Positions 1 through 8,995 of a DNA stretch of 35,572 nucleotides are shown piece by piece. The first letter of the stretch is position 1; each line of letters begins with the position of its first letter. Under the pieces are notes generated by a model. It had not been told where the DNA came from. It was given only the letters and a program-made list of their open reading frames with translations, and did no database searches. The stretch covers positions 1-35,572 of the forward strand of contig NZ_SSDJ01000155.1 of assembly GCF_004794465.1 (NCBI RefSeq), in the 5' to 3' direction. This stretch comes from Microbacterium sp. K24. GTDB lineage: Bacteria; Actinomycetota; Actinomycetes; Actinomycetales; Microbacteriaceae. A program made the position numbers and the translations under genes.

Positions 1-1
1 C

Positions 2-838
2 GAGCCCGAGCCCGAGCCCGCCGCCGAGCCCGAGCCCGAGCCGCTGACGACGGAGGCCCTGCCTCTGCCGGACGACGCCGCAGACGCCGCAGACGACGCC
101 GACGACGTCCCCGAGGAGATCGCCGCAGACGCCGACGACGCGGCAGCGGAGGCGCCGGTCGAGGAGCCCGTCGATCCGATCGACGAGCTGTTCGGCGACG
201 TCGGGGCATCGACCGACGCGGAGTCCGCTCCGGCGGTCGACGGCGCGACGATCGTGCCGACCGAGGTCACGCTGGCGCCGTCGACCGAGGACTTCGATCA
301 GCTCTGGGGCGCCACGGTCCACTCCGTGCCGACCGCGGGTGCGGGTGCTGCGGCCCCAGCAGTACCGCCGGTGCCGTTCCCCGCCCAGGGCGACCACGAC
401 GGAGCGACGATCTCGGCCGCCGAGCTGCGGGCGCTCCGTCAGCAGCCCCCGGCCGGCGATGACGCGCCGACCGCCGTCATCCCCGTGGCGCCGGGTGCGA
501 CCGGCCGGATCCGCGTGTCGACCGGACAGGTCGTCGCGCTCGATCGCACGGTGATCATCGGACGGCGGCCGCGCTCGACCCGCGCGAGCGGCGCGAACCT
601 CCCGCACCTGATCGCCGTCGAGAGCCCGCAGCAGGACATCTCGCGCAGCCATCTCGAGATCCGGCCGGAAGGCGACACGGTCGTGGTCATCGACCTGCAC
701 ACGACGAACGGCTCCACCCTGCTGCGCCCGGGCGCCGACCCGATCCGCCTGCACCCGGGGGAGCAGACCCTCGTCCTCTCCGGCGACGTGGTCGACCTCG
801 GCGACGGTGTGAAGGTCGCGTTCGAGGATCTGCCGTGA
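2..838 (+). CDS. FHA-domain protein, 5' end outside the window
   Basis: The reading frame is open from the first bases of the window, so the GTG at 254 is probably internal and the true start lies to the left. The visible N-terminal part is a disordered acidic Ala/Asp/Glu/Pro stretch that opens with Glu-Pro dipeptide repeats (GAGCCC hexamers, about 2-43). The C-terminal ~100 residues form a forkhead-associated domain: IIGRRP, then SRSHLEI, then TTNGSTL, which are the Gly-Arg, Ser-x-x-His and Asn-Gly positions that bind phosphothreonine. The stop codon overlaps the kinase start (GTGA, 835-838), so the two are probably translationally coupled. It is likely a substrate or reader of the adjacent kinase in a type VII secretion locus. 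The FHA assignment is secure; the role is inferred. Confidence 0.85.
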   Translation, partial: EPEPEPAAEPEPEPLTTEALPLPDDAADAADDADDVPEEIAADADDAAAEAPVEEPVDPIDELFGDVGASTDAESAPAVDGATIVPTEVTLAPSTEDFDQLWGATVHSVPTAGAGAAAPAVPPVPFPAQGDHDGATISAAELRALRQQPPAGDDAPTAVIPVAPGATGRIRVSTGQVVALDRTVIIGRRPRSTRASGANLPHLIAVESPQQDISRSHLEIRPEGDTVVVIDLHTTNGSTLLRPGADPIRLHPGEQTLVLSGDVVDLGDGVKVAFEDLP

Positions 839-2463
839 GTCGTCCTCCCTCTCCGCCGCCGGAGCTGCCCGGCTTCCGCTATCTCGAGCCGCTCGGCACG
901 GGTGGCTTCGCCGACGTCTTCCTGTACGAGCAGGAGATGCCGCGCCGTCAGGTCGCGGTGAAGGTGCTGCTCGCCGACCGCATCTCGAGCAGCGCCGCGC
1001 AGGAGTTCGCCGATGAGGCGAACGTGATGGCGATGCTGTCGACGCATCCGGCGATCGTCACGATCTACCAGGCGGGCGTCGCGGGCGACGGCCGACCCTA
1101 CCTCGTGATGGAGTACTGCCCCCGGCCGAACCTGCAGCTGCGCGCGCGGCGCGAGTCCTTCTCGGTCGCCGAGGCGCTGCGCGTCGGCGTGCAGGTCGCC
1201 GGAGCGGTCGAGACCGCGCACCGCGCCGGTGTGCTGCACCGCGACATCAAGCCGGCGAACATCCTCGTCACGGCCTACAACCGTCCGGCGCTGACCGACT
1301 TCGGCATCGCCTCGACGACCGGAGCGACCGGCGAGGCCTCGGGCATGTCGATCCCGTGGTCGCCGCCCGAGTCGTTCGCCGAGTCGCCGTCGAGCGGACC
1401 GCGCACCGACGTGTGGGCGCTGGGCGCGACGATCTACACCCTGCTCGCCGGGCGGTCGCCGTTCGAGCGACCGGGGGAGCGCAACTCCAGCGCCGATCTC
1501 ATCGAGCGGATCGAGCGCGCCGCGCTGACCTCGCTCGGGCGCCCGGATTCCCCGGAGAGCCTGCAGCGCGTGCTCGAGCGCGCGATGGCGAAGAACCCCG
1601 ATGACCGCTACCCCAGCGCGGTGGCGTTCGCACGCGCTCTGCAGAAGGTGCAGATCGAGCTGTCGCACTCGGTGACGCCGATCGACATCGTCGACGACCA
1701 CCCGACGGCCGAAGACCTCGACGACGACGGCGACGGTCTCACCCGCGTCCGGGAGATCGTCAGCATCGATCCGGATGTCGCCTCGTTCACGCGTCCGTCG
1801 GCGACGACGCAGCCCAAGAGCGCGATGCCCGCCGTCCCCGACGTGCCGCGCTTCGACCCGCCGCAGCGGGTGGATGCCGTCGACGAGGTGACTCAGATGC
1901 GGGCTCCGACGCCGACGCCGACGGCGCCGGCCGCCCCCGATGACCGGACCATCGTCCGGCCGCCGATGGTCGTCGCGCCGCAGGCCGCCGCATCCGCTGC
2001 TCCCGTCCTGGACTCCGCGCCGCCGGTCGTTCCCGTGGGCCCGGCAGCCGCGCCGCGCAGCAGGAGGGGGCTGTGGATCGCCCTCTCGGCCGTCGCCGCC
2101 GTGGTGGTCGTCGTCGGGACGATCGTGGGACTCAACCTCCTGGTCGCCGGCATCGAGACGCAGCCCGAGACCACCGAGACCGCCGAGCCGCAGGACGTCC
2201 AGTCCGATTTCGTGCCGAAGGTCGCGGACCTCGGCGGCAGCCGGCAGGGTGAGCTGATCGCGTTCACCTGGGTCAACAAGGATCCTCAGGAGGGCGACAC
2301 GTTCATCTGGAGCGTCGTCGACGTCTCCGGTCAGGTCGATCCGCAGCAGTCCGATGCGCCGGTGGCGCAGGTGCCGGCGACGACCGGCACGGTCTGCATC
2401 GACGTCATGCTGCGCCGCGACGACGGACGGGTGTCCGAGCCGGTGCGGGGGTGCGTCGACTGA
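835..2463 (+). CDS. Transmembrane Ser/Thr protein kinase (PknB/Hanks type)
   Basis: The 542-residue protein starts at a GTG that overlaps the upstream stop. Kinase motifs are in order: Gly-loop GTGGFADV (about 21-28), VAVKVL with Lys43, Glu61 in helix C, HRDIKPAN with catalytic Asp137, and DFG at 155-157. A Pro/Ala/Thr-rich linker follows to about residue 405, then one membrane helix (about 411-435) and a ~105-residue outer domain with no PASTA repeats that I can see. The linker holds several Thr-Pro and Thr-Gln sites that could be autophosphorylated. It sits between two FHA-domain genes and just before the secretion ATPase, so it probably controls the secretion machine through phosphothreonine-FHA binding. 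Kinase activity is well supported by motifs; the targets are inferred. Confidence 0.93.
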   Translation: MSRPPSPPPELPGFRYLEPLGTGGFADVFLYEQEMPRRQVAVKVLLADRISSSAAQEFADEANVMAMLSTHPAIVTIYQAGVAGDGRPYLVMEYCPRPNLQLRARRESFSVAEALRVGVQVAGAVETAHRAGVLHRDIKPANILVTAYNRPALTDFGIASTTGATGEASGMSIPWSPPESFAESPSSGPRTDVWALGATIYTLLAGRSPFERPGERNSSADLIERIERAALTSLGRPDSPESLQRVLERAMAKNPDDRYPSAVAFARALQKVQIELSHSVTPIDIVDDHPTAEDLDDDGDGLTRVREIVSIDPDVASFTRPSATTQPKSAMPAVPDVPRFDPPQRVDAVDEVTQMRAPTPTPTAPAAPDDRTIVRPPMVVAPQAAASAAPVLDSAPPVVPVGPAAAPRSRRGLWIALSAVAAVVVVVGTIVGLNLLVAGIETQPETTETAEPQDVQSDFVPKVADLGGSRQGELIAFTWVNKDPQEGDTFIWSVVDVSGQVDPQQSDAPVAQVPATTGTVCIDVMLRRDDGRVSEPVRGCVD

Positions 2464-2464
2464 C

Positions 2465-3910
2465 ATGATCTGGGAAATCGACGAGCAGAAGCCGACGATC
2501 GAGGGTCTCGACGCTCAAGGTCGCCCCGACCCCGCGTACGCCGCGGCGCTCGGGATGCTGCGCGCGCCGTTCGGGCGCCGTGCTCTCGCCGCGACGATCG
2601 ACGGGGCGATCTGGGTGGTCCTGCAGCTGCCGCTGTGGATCGGCGCGATCCCCCTGCTGCTCAAGCTCGCGACCGGGGCGATCTCGCCGTACGGCTTCCT
2701 CAATCACCCGGACTTCGTGCTCGCCGTCGTGATGGCCTCCGTCTCGACGCTCCTGAGCCTCGTGTTCCTCGTCGTGCAGCTGATCCTCCACGGCGTTAAG
2801 GGGCTGACCATCGGCAAGGGCGTCACCGGGCTTCGCAGCGTGAACGTGCGCACGCTCGAACGCCCCGGTGTCGGGTCGGTGCTGCTGCGCTTCCTCATCG
2901 TCGGCATCGCCGGCGTCGTGCCCGTGCTGGGTCCTGCCCTCATCCTCGCCTCCCCGACGTTCGACCCGGAGGGCCGTGGCCGCGGGCTGCACGACAAGGC
3001 GGCGAAGGTCTGGCTCATCGACGTCCGCAAGGGACTGAATCCGTACGACGAGAAGCGGATGCGCGTGGCGCGCAAGGTCGTCAAGGCCGAACCGACCCCC
3101 GAGCGCTCCGCCCTTCCCTCGCTCGCCACGCCGGTGGACCCCGCCGCGCAGCCCCAGTACCGTCCGGGCAGTCGTGTCAGCGCCGGCGTGCTCGGCATCG
3201 CGCGTCCCTACGACGCGAGCGAGCGCCCGGTCGTCGGGCTGTCGCTGGCCACGCCGACGCACGACCAGGTGCCCATCGAGACGGGCAAGCCCGTGCTCGG
3301 GGGATATCGCCTCGCCGACCCGGAGAATCCCGTCGTCCCGGAGCTGCCGACAGCGGCGCCGATCGCCCCCGCGGCATCCCCGGCCCCGCCCGCCCCCGTC
3401 GCGCAGCCCGCGCCTGTCGCGCAGCCCGCACCGGCACCGCAGCCGGTCGTCGAGCACGCACCGGCACCTGTGGTCCCGCCCGCAGCAGTGCATCCTCCTG
3501 CCGTGCCCGCCGCCGCTGCGCCGGTGATCCCGGCATCCGACCCCGCGCCGGCGGCATCCGTCCCCGCCCCGCAGGCCGAGCCGGTCGCGCAGTTCCGCCT
3601 CCGGTTCGACACCGGCGAGAGCATCCCGATCTCCGAGCCGGTGCTGCTCGGGCGCAACCCCGACGCGGCGGAGCATCCGGGCGCACGCGCGATCGCTCTC
3701 GCCGACGACAGCAGGTCGCTCTCCAAGACGCACCTGCTGGTGCGTCCCGTCGAGGGCGGTCTCGAGATCGAGGACTGCCGATCGACGAACGGGTCGGGGC
3801 TGATCCGCGGCGGAACCGAGTACGGCGTCGTTCCGGGTTCCCCGGTGAGGACGACCGCCGGCGACATGATCCGGCTCGGCGACCGCGTCGCCGCCGTGGT
3901 CCGAGTGTGA
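2465..3910 (+). CDS. RDD-family membrane protein with C-terminal FHA domain
   Basis: I chose the ATG at 2465, one base after the kinase stop; an earlier in-frame ATG at 2354 would lie deep inside the kinase gene. The 481-residue product has an N-terminal RDD-type membrane domain (about 25-190), with the Arg near the first helix (FGRRALAATIDGAIW) and several hydrophobic helices. A long Pro/Ala/Val-rich linker follows (about 285-375), then an FHA domain in the last ~95 residues (VLLGRNP, SLSKTHLLV, CRSTNGSGL). RDD proteins are membrane proteins of mostly unknown function; RDD-FHA fusions occur beside actinobacterial type VII secretion genes. It may anchor phosphorylated partners at the secretion apparatus. 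Domain calls are firm; the function is open. Confidence 0.88.
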   Translation: MIWEIDEQKPTIEGLDAQGRPDPAYAAALGMLRAPFGRRALAATIDGAIWVVLQLPLWIGAIPLLLKLATGAISPYGFLNHPDFVLAVVMASVSTLLSLVFLVVQLILHGVKGLTIGKGVTGLRSVNVRTLERPGVGSVLLRFLIVGIAGVVPVLGPALILASPTFDPEGRGRGLHDKAAKVWLIDVRKGLNPYDEKRMRVARKVVKAEPTPERSALPSLATPVDPAAQPQYRPGSRVSAGVLGIARPYDASERPVVGLSLATPTHDQVPIETGKPVLGGYRLADPENPVVPELPTAAPIAPAASPAPPAPVAQPAPVAQPAPAPQPVVEHAPAPVVPPAAVHPPAVPAAAAPVIPASDPAPAASVPAPQAEPVAQFRLRFDTGESIPISEPVLLGRNPDAAEHPGARAIALADDSRSLSKTHLLVRPVEGGLEIEDCRSTNGSGLIRGGTEYGVVPGSPVRTTAGDMIRLGDRVAAVVRV

Positions 3911-3941
3911 TCGATGACGAACAGGTGACCGGGAAACACGT

Positions 3942-6900
3942 ATGAGACTCAAGCTGACGCTGCACCGTCAGGCGGGCGACCCCGTCGACATCGTGATCAC
4001 GACCGACTCGACGGCGACGGCCGGCGACGTCGCGCGCCATGTCGCCGAAGCGGACCCGACGCGCTCCATCCCCGTGGCCGAGGGAGATGTGCTCACGCTC
4101 GCCGTCGCACCGCCGACGGGGGAGCGGCTCGTGCCGCTGCAGCCCGACGTCCCGATCGGCGAGGCGCCGATCGGCTCCGGCTTCGCGGCATCCATCGTCA
4201 ACTACGGGCCCGACTACGCGTTCGCCGGGCAGCGTGATGTCGTCGGCGTGCTGGTGGCGACCTCGGGGGCGCTGGCGGGCCAGGAGTTCCCGATCACCGC
4301 CGGCCATGTGTTCCTCGGGCGCGAGGCGGGGAACGACGTCGTGCTCGCCGATCCGATGGTCTCGAAGCGGCACGCCCGCCTCGAAGTCGGCACGCACATC
4401 GAGGTCGTCGACCTCAACTCCGCCAACGGCGTGCTCGTCGACGGCGTCGCCGTGCAGCGCGTCCGGGTCGAAGAGGGGGAGCCGTTCGTGATCGGCGGCA
4501 CCACCCTCGTGCTCCGCCTGGCGCGGTCCTTCGACGGTTCGGCGACCGAGGATCCGATCATCGAGCGCGGCGGCGGGCTGATGTTCAACCGCAGCCCTCG
4601 CGTCGAGGTGCGCTACCCCGGCACGCTGTTCAAGATCCCGCGGCTGCCCACCGAGAAGATCGGCCGCATCTTCCCCTGGCCGATCATGATCGCCCCGATC
4701 CTGATGGGCATGGCGCTCTACGCGCTCAACGGCAACCCGCGCTCGCTGCTCATGATCGTGATGACGCCGCTGATGGCGTTCGGCAACATCATCAACCAGG
4801 CGGCGCAGAGCCGGAAGGGGCAGGACCACGAGTTCCTCCTCTTCGAACGCCAGTACGAGCAGCTGGAGGAGGACTTCTTCCAGGGCAAGCCCGAAGAGGA
4901 GCGCGCCCGCAACGCGGAGGTCCCTCCGGTCGCCGAGATCTTCGACCATGCGATGCGGCTGGGCCCCCTCCTGTGGACGAGGCGGCCCGAGCACTGGAAC
5001 TTCCTCAGCCTGCGGCTGGGGAGCTGCCGACTTCCGGCGCGCAACAGGATCGAGGAATCCGCCGAGGCGCCCGACGGCCTCCCCGAGTTCATCGACCGCG
5101 TCGACCGGCTGCGCGAGCGCTACGAGTTCGTCGACGACGTGCCCGTGCTCGAGATGCTCGTCGATGCGGGTTCGATCGGGATCGCGGGTCCGCAGGGACC
5201 CGTCGCCGACACGATGCGCGGCATCGCGGTGCAGCTGTTCGGTCTGCACGCCCCCAACGACGTCGTCGCGGTCGCCTTCGCGGATTCGGCCTGGACCCCC
5301 GAGCTGGACTGGCTCAAGTGGATGCCGCACACCTCCAGCGAGCGGAGTCCGTTCCGAGACATGGCGCTCGCCGATTCGGCGCCCACCGGCGCCGCTCTGC
5401 TGAGCACGCTCGAGGAGTACGTCTCGCGTGCGGCAGCGGCCGGAGGAGGAGGCGAGCCCCGCGGCCCGTTCAAGGAGGACTGGAACCCGCTCCAATACGG
5501 CACCGACGTCTCCCGCGCGGCCGGCGAGCACAAGACCACGCCGCCGATCTCCGTCGTCGTGTTCGTGAGCGGCGACGCCCCCGTGGACCGCGGTCGTCTC
5601 ACCGACGTGCTGGAGCGCGGTGCGGACCACGGCGTGCATGCGGTCTTCGTGTCGCCCACGGTCGAGTCGCTCCCCGCCGTCTGCCGCAGCTACATCGACG
5701 TCACCGCCGGCCTCGAGGACGCGCATGTGGGCCTGGTCCGCAATGGCGAGAACTTCGAGCACGTGCGCGTGGAGGGCGTCTCGAACGCCTACATGCAGAT
5801 GCTCGCACGCCGTCTCTCCCCGGTCGTCGATGCGAGCACCGGCGTGCACGACTCCTCCGACATCCCCAGCTCGGTGATGTTCCTGCAGCTGGTCGACCCG
5901 GCGATCGCCGAGGACCCGCAGGTCGTCATCGAGCGCTGGCGCCAGAACAACACGATCGTCGACCGGTCGCCGAACCCGCGGCCGCGTCTGAAGAAGGCCG
6001 GCACGCTCCGCGCGATCATCGGCCAGGGGCCGAGCGATGCCATGGCCCTCGACCTGCGCACGCAGGGTCCGCACGCCCTCGTCGGCGGTACGACCGGTGC
6101 GGGCAAGTCCGAGTTCCTGCAGGCCTGGGTGCTCGGCATGGCCGCGGCGCACAGCCCCGATCGCGTCACGTTCCTGTTCGTGGACTACAAGGGCGGCTCG
6201 GCGTTCGCGGACTGCGTCGAACTGCCGCACTGCGTGGGCCTGGTCACCGACCTGAGCCCGCACCTGGTGCGCCGTGCGCTCACCAGCCTCCGCGCCGAGC
6301 TGCAGCACCGCGAGCACCTGCTCAACCGCAAGAAGGCCAAGGACCTGCTCGAGCTCGAGAAGCGTCAGGATCCGGAGTGCCCGCCGGCCCTCGTCCTCGT
6401 GATCGACGAGTTCGCCGCCCTGGCATCCGAGATGCCGGAGTTCGTCGACGGCGTCGTCGACATCGCCCAGCGCGGACGCTCGCTCGGCATCCACCTGATC
6501 ATGGCGACGCAGCGCCCGGCCGGTGTCATCAAGGACAACCTCCGCGCCAACACCAACCTCCGCATCGCCCTGCGCATGGCGGACGAGTCCGACTCGCGTG
6601 ACGTCGTCGACGACGGGGTCGCGGCGACCTTCCCCGCGTCGATCCCGGGCCGTGCGATCGCGAAGACCGGCCCTGGCCGTCTGGTGCCGTTCCAGTCGGC
6701 GTACGCCGGCGGCTGGACGACAGACGACGACTCCGCCGCCGCCGAGGTGCGCGTGTCCGAGCTGCGCTTCGGCTCGACCGCCGAATGGGAGCCCGATCGT
6801 CTTCCCGAGTCGGATTCGCACGAGGAGGACCTCGGGCCGAACGACCAGAAGCGCATCGTGTCGACGCTGATCAACGCCGCCGACCGCGCGCAGCTGATGC

Positions 6901-8459
6901 TCCCGCGTCGACCCTGGCTCGATGATCTGTCGCCCCTGGTCGATCTCAGCGACCTGCCGAACGAGGGCGACACGCGCATCCCCATCGCCATGGTGGACGT
7001 GCCTGAGAAGCAGCAGCAGCAGGCGGCGGTGTTCGTGCCCGACCGCGACGGCTCGCTCGTCATCTACGGCACCTCCGGATCGGGCAAGTCCACGCTCCTG
7101 AAGACGATCGGCACGGCCGCCGGCATGCGACCGGATCTCGGCCGCGTGCAGGTGTACTGCCTCGACTTCGCCACGGGAGCCCTGGGCGCGCTCAACGCCC
7201 TCCCGCACGTGGGGTCCGTCGTCGACGGCGCCGATGTCGAGCGCATCCAGCGTCTGCTGCGCACCCTCGACGGGGAGATGGATCGCCGCGCCGCGGCCTT
7301 CTCGGCGGCCAGTGCCGCCTCCGTCCAGGAGTACCGCGAGCTCGTCGATGCCCGGATGCCGCGCATCCTGCTGCTGATCGACAACTACCCCGAGTTCAAG
7401 AAGGACTGGGAGGTCGCGCCGGGCCGCGGGCCGTTCTACCGCATCTTCATGCGCATCCTCGGCGAGGGTCGCACGCTGGGCGTGCACACCGTCATCACGG
7501 CCGACCGCGGCAACGCGGTGCCGAGCGCGGTGGCGGCGAACATCTCGCGCCGTGTCGTGCTGCGCATGGGCGATCCCAGCCAGTACATGCTGCTCAGCGC
7601 ACCGCGCGACATCCTCGACGAGCAGTCCGCGCCGGGGCGCGCCGTGGTCGACGGCCACGAGGCGCAGATCGCGGTGCTCGGCGGCACCATGAACGTCGTC
7701 GAGCAGACCAAGGCGCTCACCGCCCTCGGCGACCGCCTCCGTGCGGAGGGCGTCCGCGACCTGCCCGAGATCGGCGCGCTGCCGACCATGGTGCAGGTCG
7801 ACGAGATGCCGGCGCAGGTGGACGGGACGCCGGTGTTCGGCGTCGCGGACGACACGCTCGCGCCGCACGGGTTCGAGCCGATCGGCTCGTTCGTCATCTC
7901 GGGGCCGCCGGCCTCGGGCCGCACGAACACGCTGAAGGCGCTGGTCGTGGCCATGGAGCGATTCGACCCGAAGGTGCGGATGTACCATTTCGGCAGCCGC
8001 CGGTCCGAGCTCAAGGACTTCCGTCCCTGGGTGAAGAGCGCCACGCGCCCCGAAGACGAGAAGGAGCTCGCGACGGAGCTCGCCGAGCTCGTCGTGCAGG
8101 AGTCCGTGGGCGGCCGCATCATGATCGTGATCGAGGACATGCCCCACCTCGCCGACGGCGCGGCCGACCGGCCGATGCGCGCCCTGCTGCAGGCCATGAA
8201 CAACAGCGATCACCTGCTCATCGGCGAAGCGGAGATCAGCCGTGCCAGCGGCAGCATCGGCGTGCTGGGCGAGTGGAAGACCGGCAGGCAGGGCATCGTC
8301 CTCAAGCCCGACACGTACGACGGGGAGGCGATCTTCAAGACCCCGTTCGGCCGCGTGAAGCGCTCGGACTTCCCGGTCGGTCGCGGCATCTTCGTGCAGG
8401 CGGGGCGTGCGGTGACGATGCAGATCCCGTTCGTGCCGGAGGCTCCGGCGCAGGGGTAG
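3942..8459 (+). CDS. eccC: Type VII secretion ATPase, EccC/EssC-like, with N-terminal FHA domain
   Basis: This 1505-residue motor protein is close in length to firmicute EssC (about 1480). Residues about 120-195 form an FHA domain (FLGREAGNDVVLADP, SKRHARLE, NSANGVLVDG). Two membrane helices lie at about 244-285. Three FtsK/SpoIIIE-type ATPase modules follow: module 1 with Walker A GGTTGAGKS (about 714) and Walker B LVLVIDEFAAL (about 817); module 2 with GTSGSGKST (about 1042) and RILLLIDNYPEF (about 1140); module 3 with a degenerate GPPASGRT (about 1318) and IMIVIEDMPHL (about 1393). Known EccC proteins bind WXG100 substrates and power export across the cytoplasmic membrane. The WXG100 gene lies 120 bp downstream, which fits. 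The FHA-first layout resembles EssC rather than mycobacterial EccC, so symbol use is approximate. Confidence 0.95.
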   Translation: MRLKLTLHRQAGDPVDIVITTDSTATAGDVARHVAEADPTRSIPVAEGDVLTLAVAPPTGERLVPLQPDVPIGEAPIGSGFAASIVNYGPDYAFAGQRDVVGVLVATSGALAGQEFPITAGHVFLGREAGNDVVLADPMVSKRHARLEVGTHIEVVDLNSANGVLVDGVAVQRVRVEEGEPFVIGGTTLVLRLARSFDGSATEDPIIERGGGLMFNRSPRVEVRYPGTLFKIPRLPTEKIGRIFPWPIMIAPILMGMALYALNGNPRSLLMIVMTPLMAFGNIINQAAQSRKGQDHEFLLFERQYEQLEEDFFQGKPEEERARNAEVPPVAEIFDHAMRLGPLLWTRRPEHWNFLSLRLGSCRLPARNRIEESAEAPDGLPEFIDRVDRLRERYEFVDDVPVLEMLVDAGSIGIAGPQGPVADTMRGIAVQLFGLHAPNDVVAVAFADSAWTPELDWLKWMPHTSSERSPFRDMALADSAPTGAALLSTLEEYVSRAAAAGGGGEPRGPFKEDWNPLQYGTDVSRAAGEHKTTPPISVVVFVSGDAPVDRGRLTDVLERGADHGVHAVFVSPTVESLPAVCRSYIDVTAGLEDAHVGLVRNGENFEHVRVEGVSNAYMQMLARRLSPVVDASTGVHDSSDIPSSVMFLQLVDPAIAEDPQVVIERWRQNNTIVDRSPNPRPRLKKAGTLRAIIGQGPSDAMALDLRTQGPHALVGGTTGAGKSEFLQAWVLGMAAAHSPDRVTFLFVDYKGGSAFADCVELPHCVGLVTDLSPHLVRRALTSLRAELQHREHLLNRKKAKDLLELEKRQDPECPPALVLVIDEFAALASEMPEFVDGVVDIAQRGRSLGIHLIMATQRPAGVIKDNLRANTNLRIALRMADESDSRDVVDDGVAATFPASIPGRAIAKTGPGRLVPFQSAYAGGWTTDDDSAAAEVRVSELRFGSTAEWEPDRLPESDSHEEDLGPNDQKRIVSTLINAADRAQLMLPRRPWLDDLSPLVDLSDLPNEGDTRIPIAMVDVPEKQQQQAAVFVPDRDGSLVIYGTSGSGKSTLLKTIGTAAGMRPDLGRVQVYCLDFATGALGALNALPHVGSVVDGADVERIQRLLRTLDGEMDRRAAAFSAASAASVQEYRELVDARMPRILLLIDNYPEFKKDWEVAPGRGPFYRIFMRILGEGRTLGVHTVITADRGNAVPSAVAANISRRVVLRMGDPSQYMLLSAPRDILDEQSAPGRAVVDGHEAQIAVLGGTMNVVEQTKALTALGDRLRAEGVRDLPEIGALPTMVQVDEMPAQVDGTPVFGVADDTLAPHGFEPIGSFVISGPPASGRTNTLKALVVAMERFDPKVRMYHFGSRRSELKDFRPWVKSATRPEDEKELATELAELVVQESVGGRIMIVIEDMPHLADGAADRPMRALLQAMNNSDHLLIGEAEISRASGSIGVLGEWKTGRQGIVLKPDTYDGEAIFKTPFGRVKRSDFPVGRGIFVQAGRAVTMQIPFVPEAPAQG

Positions 8460-8489
8460 ACGGCATGGGTAGAGGTGCCATGGGTACCG

Positions 8490-8525
8490 CTCCCCGTTTG
8501 CCAACGGACGATCATTGGCTAACCT
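8490..8525 (+). promoter_or_regulatory. Promoter of the WXG100 gene
   Basis: TTGCCA (8498-8503) and TAACCT (8520-8525) are 16 bp apart and match the sigma-70-type -35 (5 of 6) and the actinobacterial TAnnnT -10. CTCCCCGT (8490-8497) lies directly upstream and resembles the CTCCCCAT box before the three carrier genes. The 120-bp gap after eccC indicates separate transcription of the secreted substrate. Confidence 0.6.
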
Positions 8526-8579
8526 CGACTCAAAGAGGTCGACAAGGCCTGAAGACGAAGAATTCGGGAGGCGGTTCTC

Positions 8580-8873
8580 ATGGCCGGACATGATTTTGGA
8601 GCAACGTACAGCGAGATGGAGAGCGCTGCGGCGCGACTCCGCGACGGGCGCAGCACCGTCACCGACACTCTGAAGGAGCTCCAGGGCGTCATCGATGACC
8701 TCGTGCAGGACGGGTTCAAGACGGAGAACGCGTCGGAGGCTTACTCCACCGCGTACTCGGAGCTCACCGCTTCCCTGGACGACGCAGCCGAGGCCGTCAA
8801 CGACATGGCTCAGGCGCTCGACCGCATGGCGGACTCGATCCGCGACAAGGACTCGGAGCTGGCCGGCGGCTGA
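8580..8873 (+). CDS. WXG100-family (ESAT-6-like) secreted protein without a canonical WXG
   Basis: The 97-residue, mostly helical, acidic protein begins at an ATG after a good ribosome site (gggaggcgg). Its size, its two-helix pattern and its place right after the EccC-type ATPase fit the WXG100 family of small type VII substrates. The usual Trp-x-Gly turn is absent: at the expected place it reads QDGFKTENASEAY, a DGF...SEAY form that I know from actinobacterial members of the family. The C-terminal tail (DRMADSIRDKDSELAGG) would be the export end. It probably dimerises and primes the ATPase, or partners the larger carriers downstream. The family call is good; the secretion role is inferred from context. 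Confidence 0.85.
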   Translation: MAGHDFGATYSEMESAAARLRDGRSTVTDTLKELQGVIDDLVQDGFKTENASEAYSTAYSELTASLDDAAEAVNDMAQALDRMADSIRDKDSELAGG

Positions 8874-8886
8874 AAGCTCGCACTGT

Positions 8887-8935
8887 CAGAGGTCGTGGCG
8901 TCGGTCGGAAGACCGGTGTCACGACCTCTGTCTTT
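8887..8935 (+). terminator. Rho-independent-type terminator after the WXG100 gene
   Basis: CAGAGGTCGTG (8887-8897) pairs perfectly with CACGACCTCTG (8920-8930). Four further pairs (three of them G-U) and CGGTC/GACCG extend it to a continuous 20-bp stem capped by GGAA (8907-8910), a GNRA-type tetraloop. A short TCTTT follows. It isolates the WXG100 transcript. Confidence 0.8.
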
Positions 8936-8974
8936 GCAGGGGGGATGGCCGACACGGCTAATAGACTCGGGAAC

Positions 8975-8995
8975 ATGAGCGGAGAGCGGGAGTGA
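8975..8995 (+). CDS. Possible six-codon leader minicistron
   Basis: An ATG at 8975 opens a six-residue frame (MSGERE) whose TGA at 8993-8995 overlaps the ATG of the next gene in a TGATG junction. It could place ribosomes for reinitiation, as the spacing between the strong ribosome site (ggagag, 8981-8986) and the next ATG lies inside it. Such short frames also arise by chance. Confidence 0.25.
   Translation: MSGERE

Noticed and set aside
2354..2464. Earlier start for the RDD-FHA gene
   Set aside because: It would overlap 110 bases of the kinase gene and add a Cys/Arg-rich head; ATG 2465 directly follows the kinase stop.
439..2466. Minus-strand open frame of about 675 codons
   Set aside because: Antisense to the kinase, which has complete catalytic motifs; low-complexity Arg-rich product.
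3177..8591. Very long minus-strand open frame (about 1800 codons)
   Set aside because: It is antisense to eccC and RDD genes, is Arg/His/Asp-rich with no recognisable domain, and arises from GC-rich third positions of the true genes.
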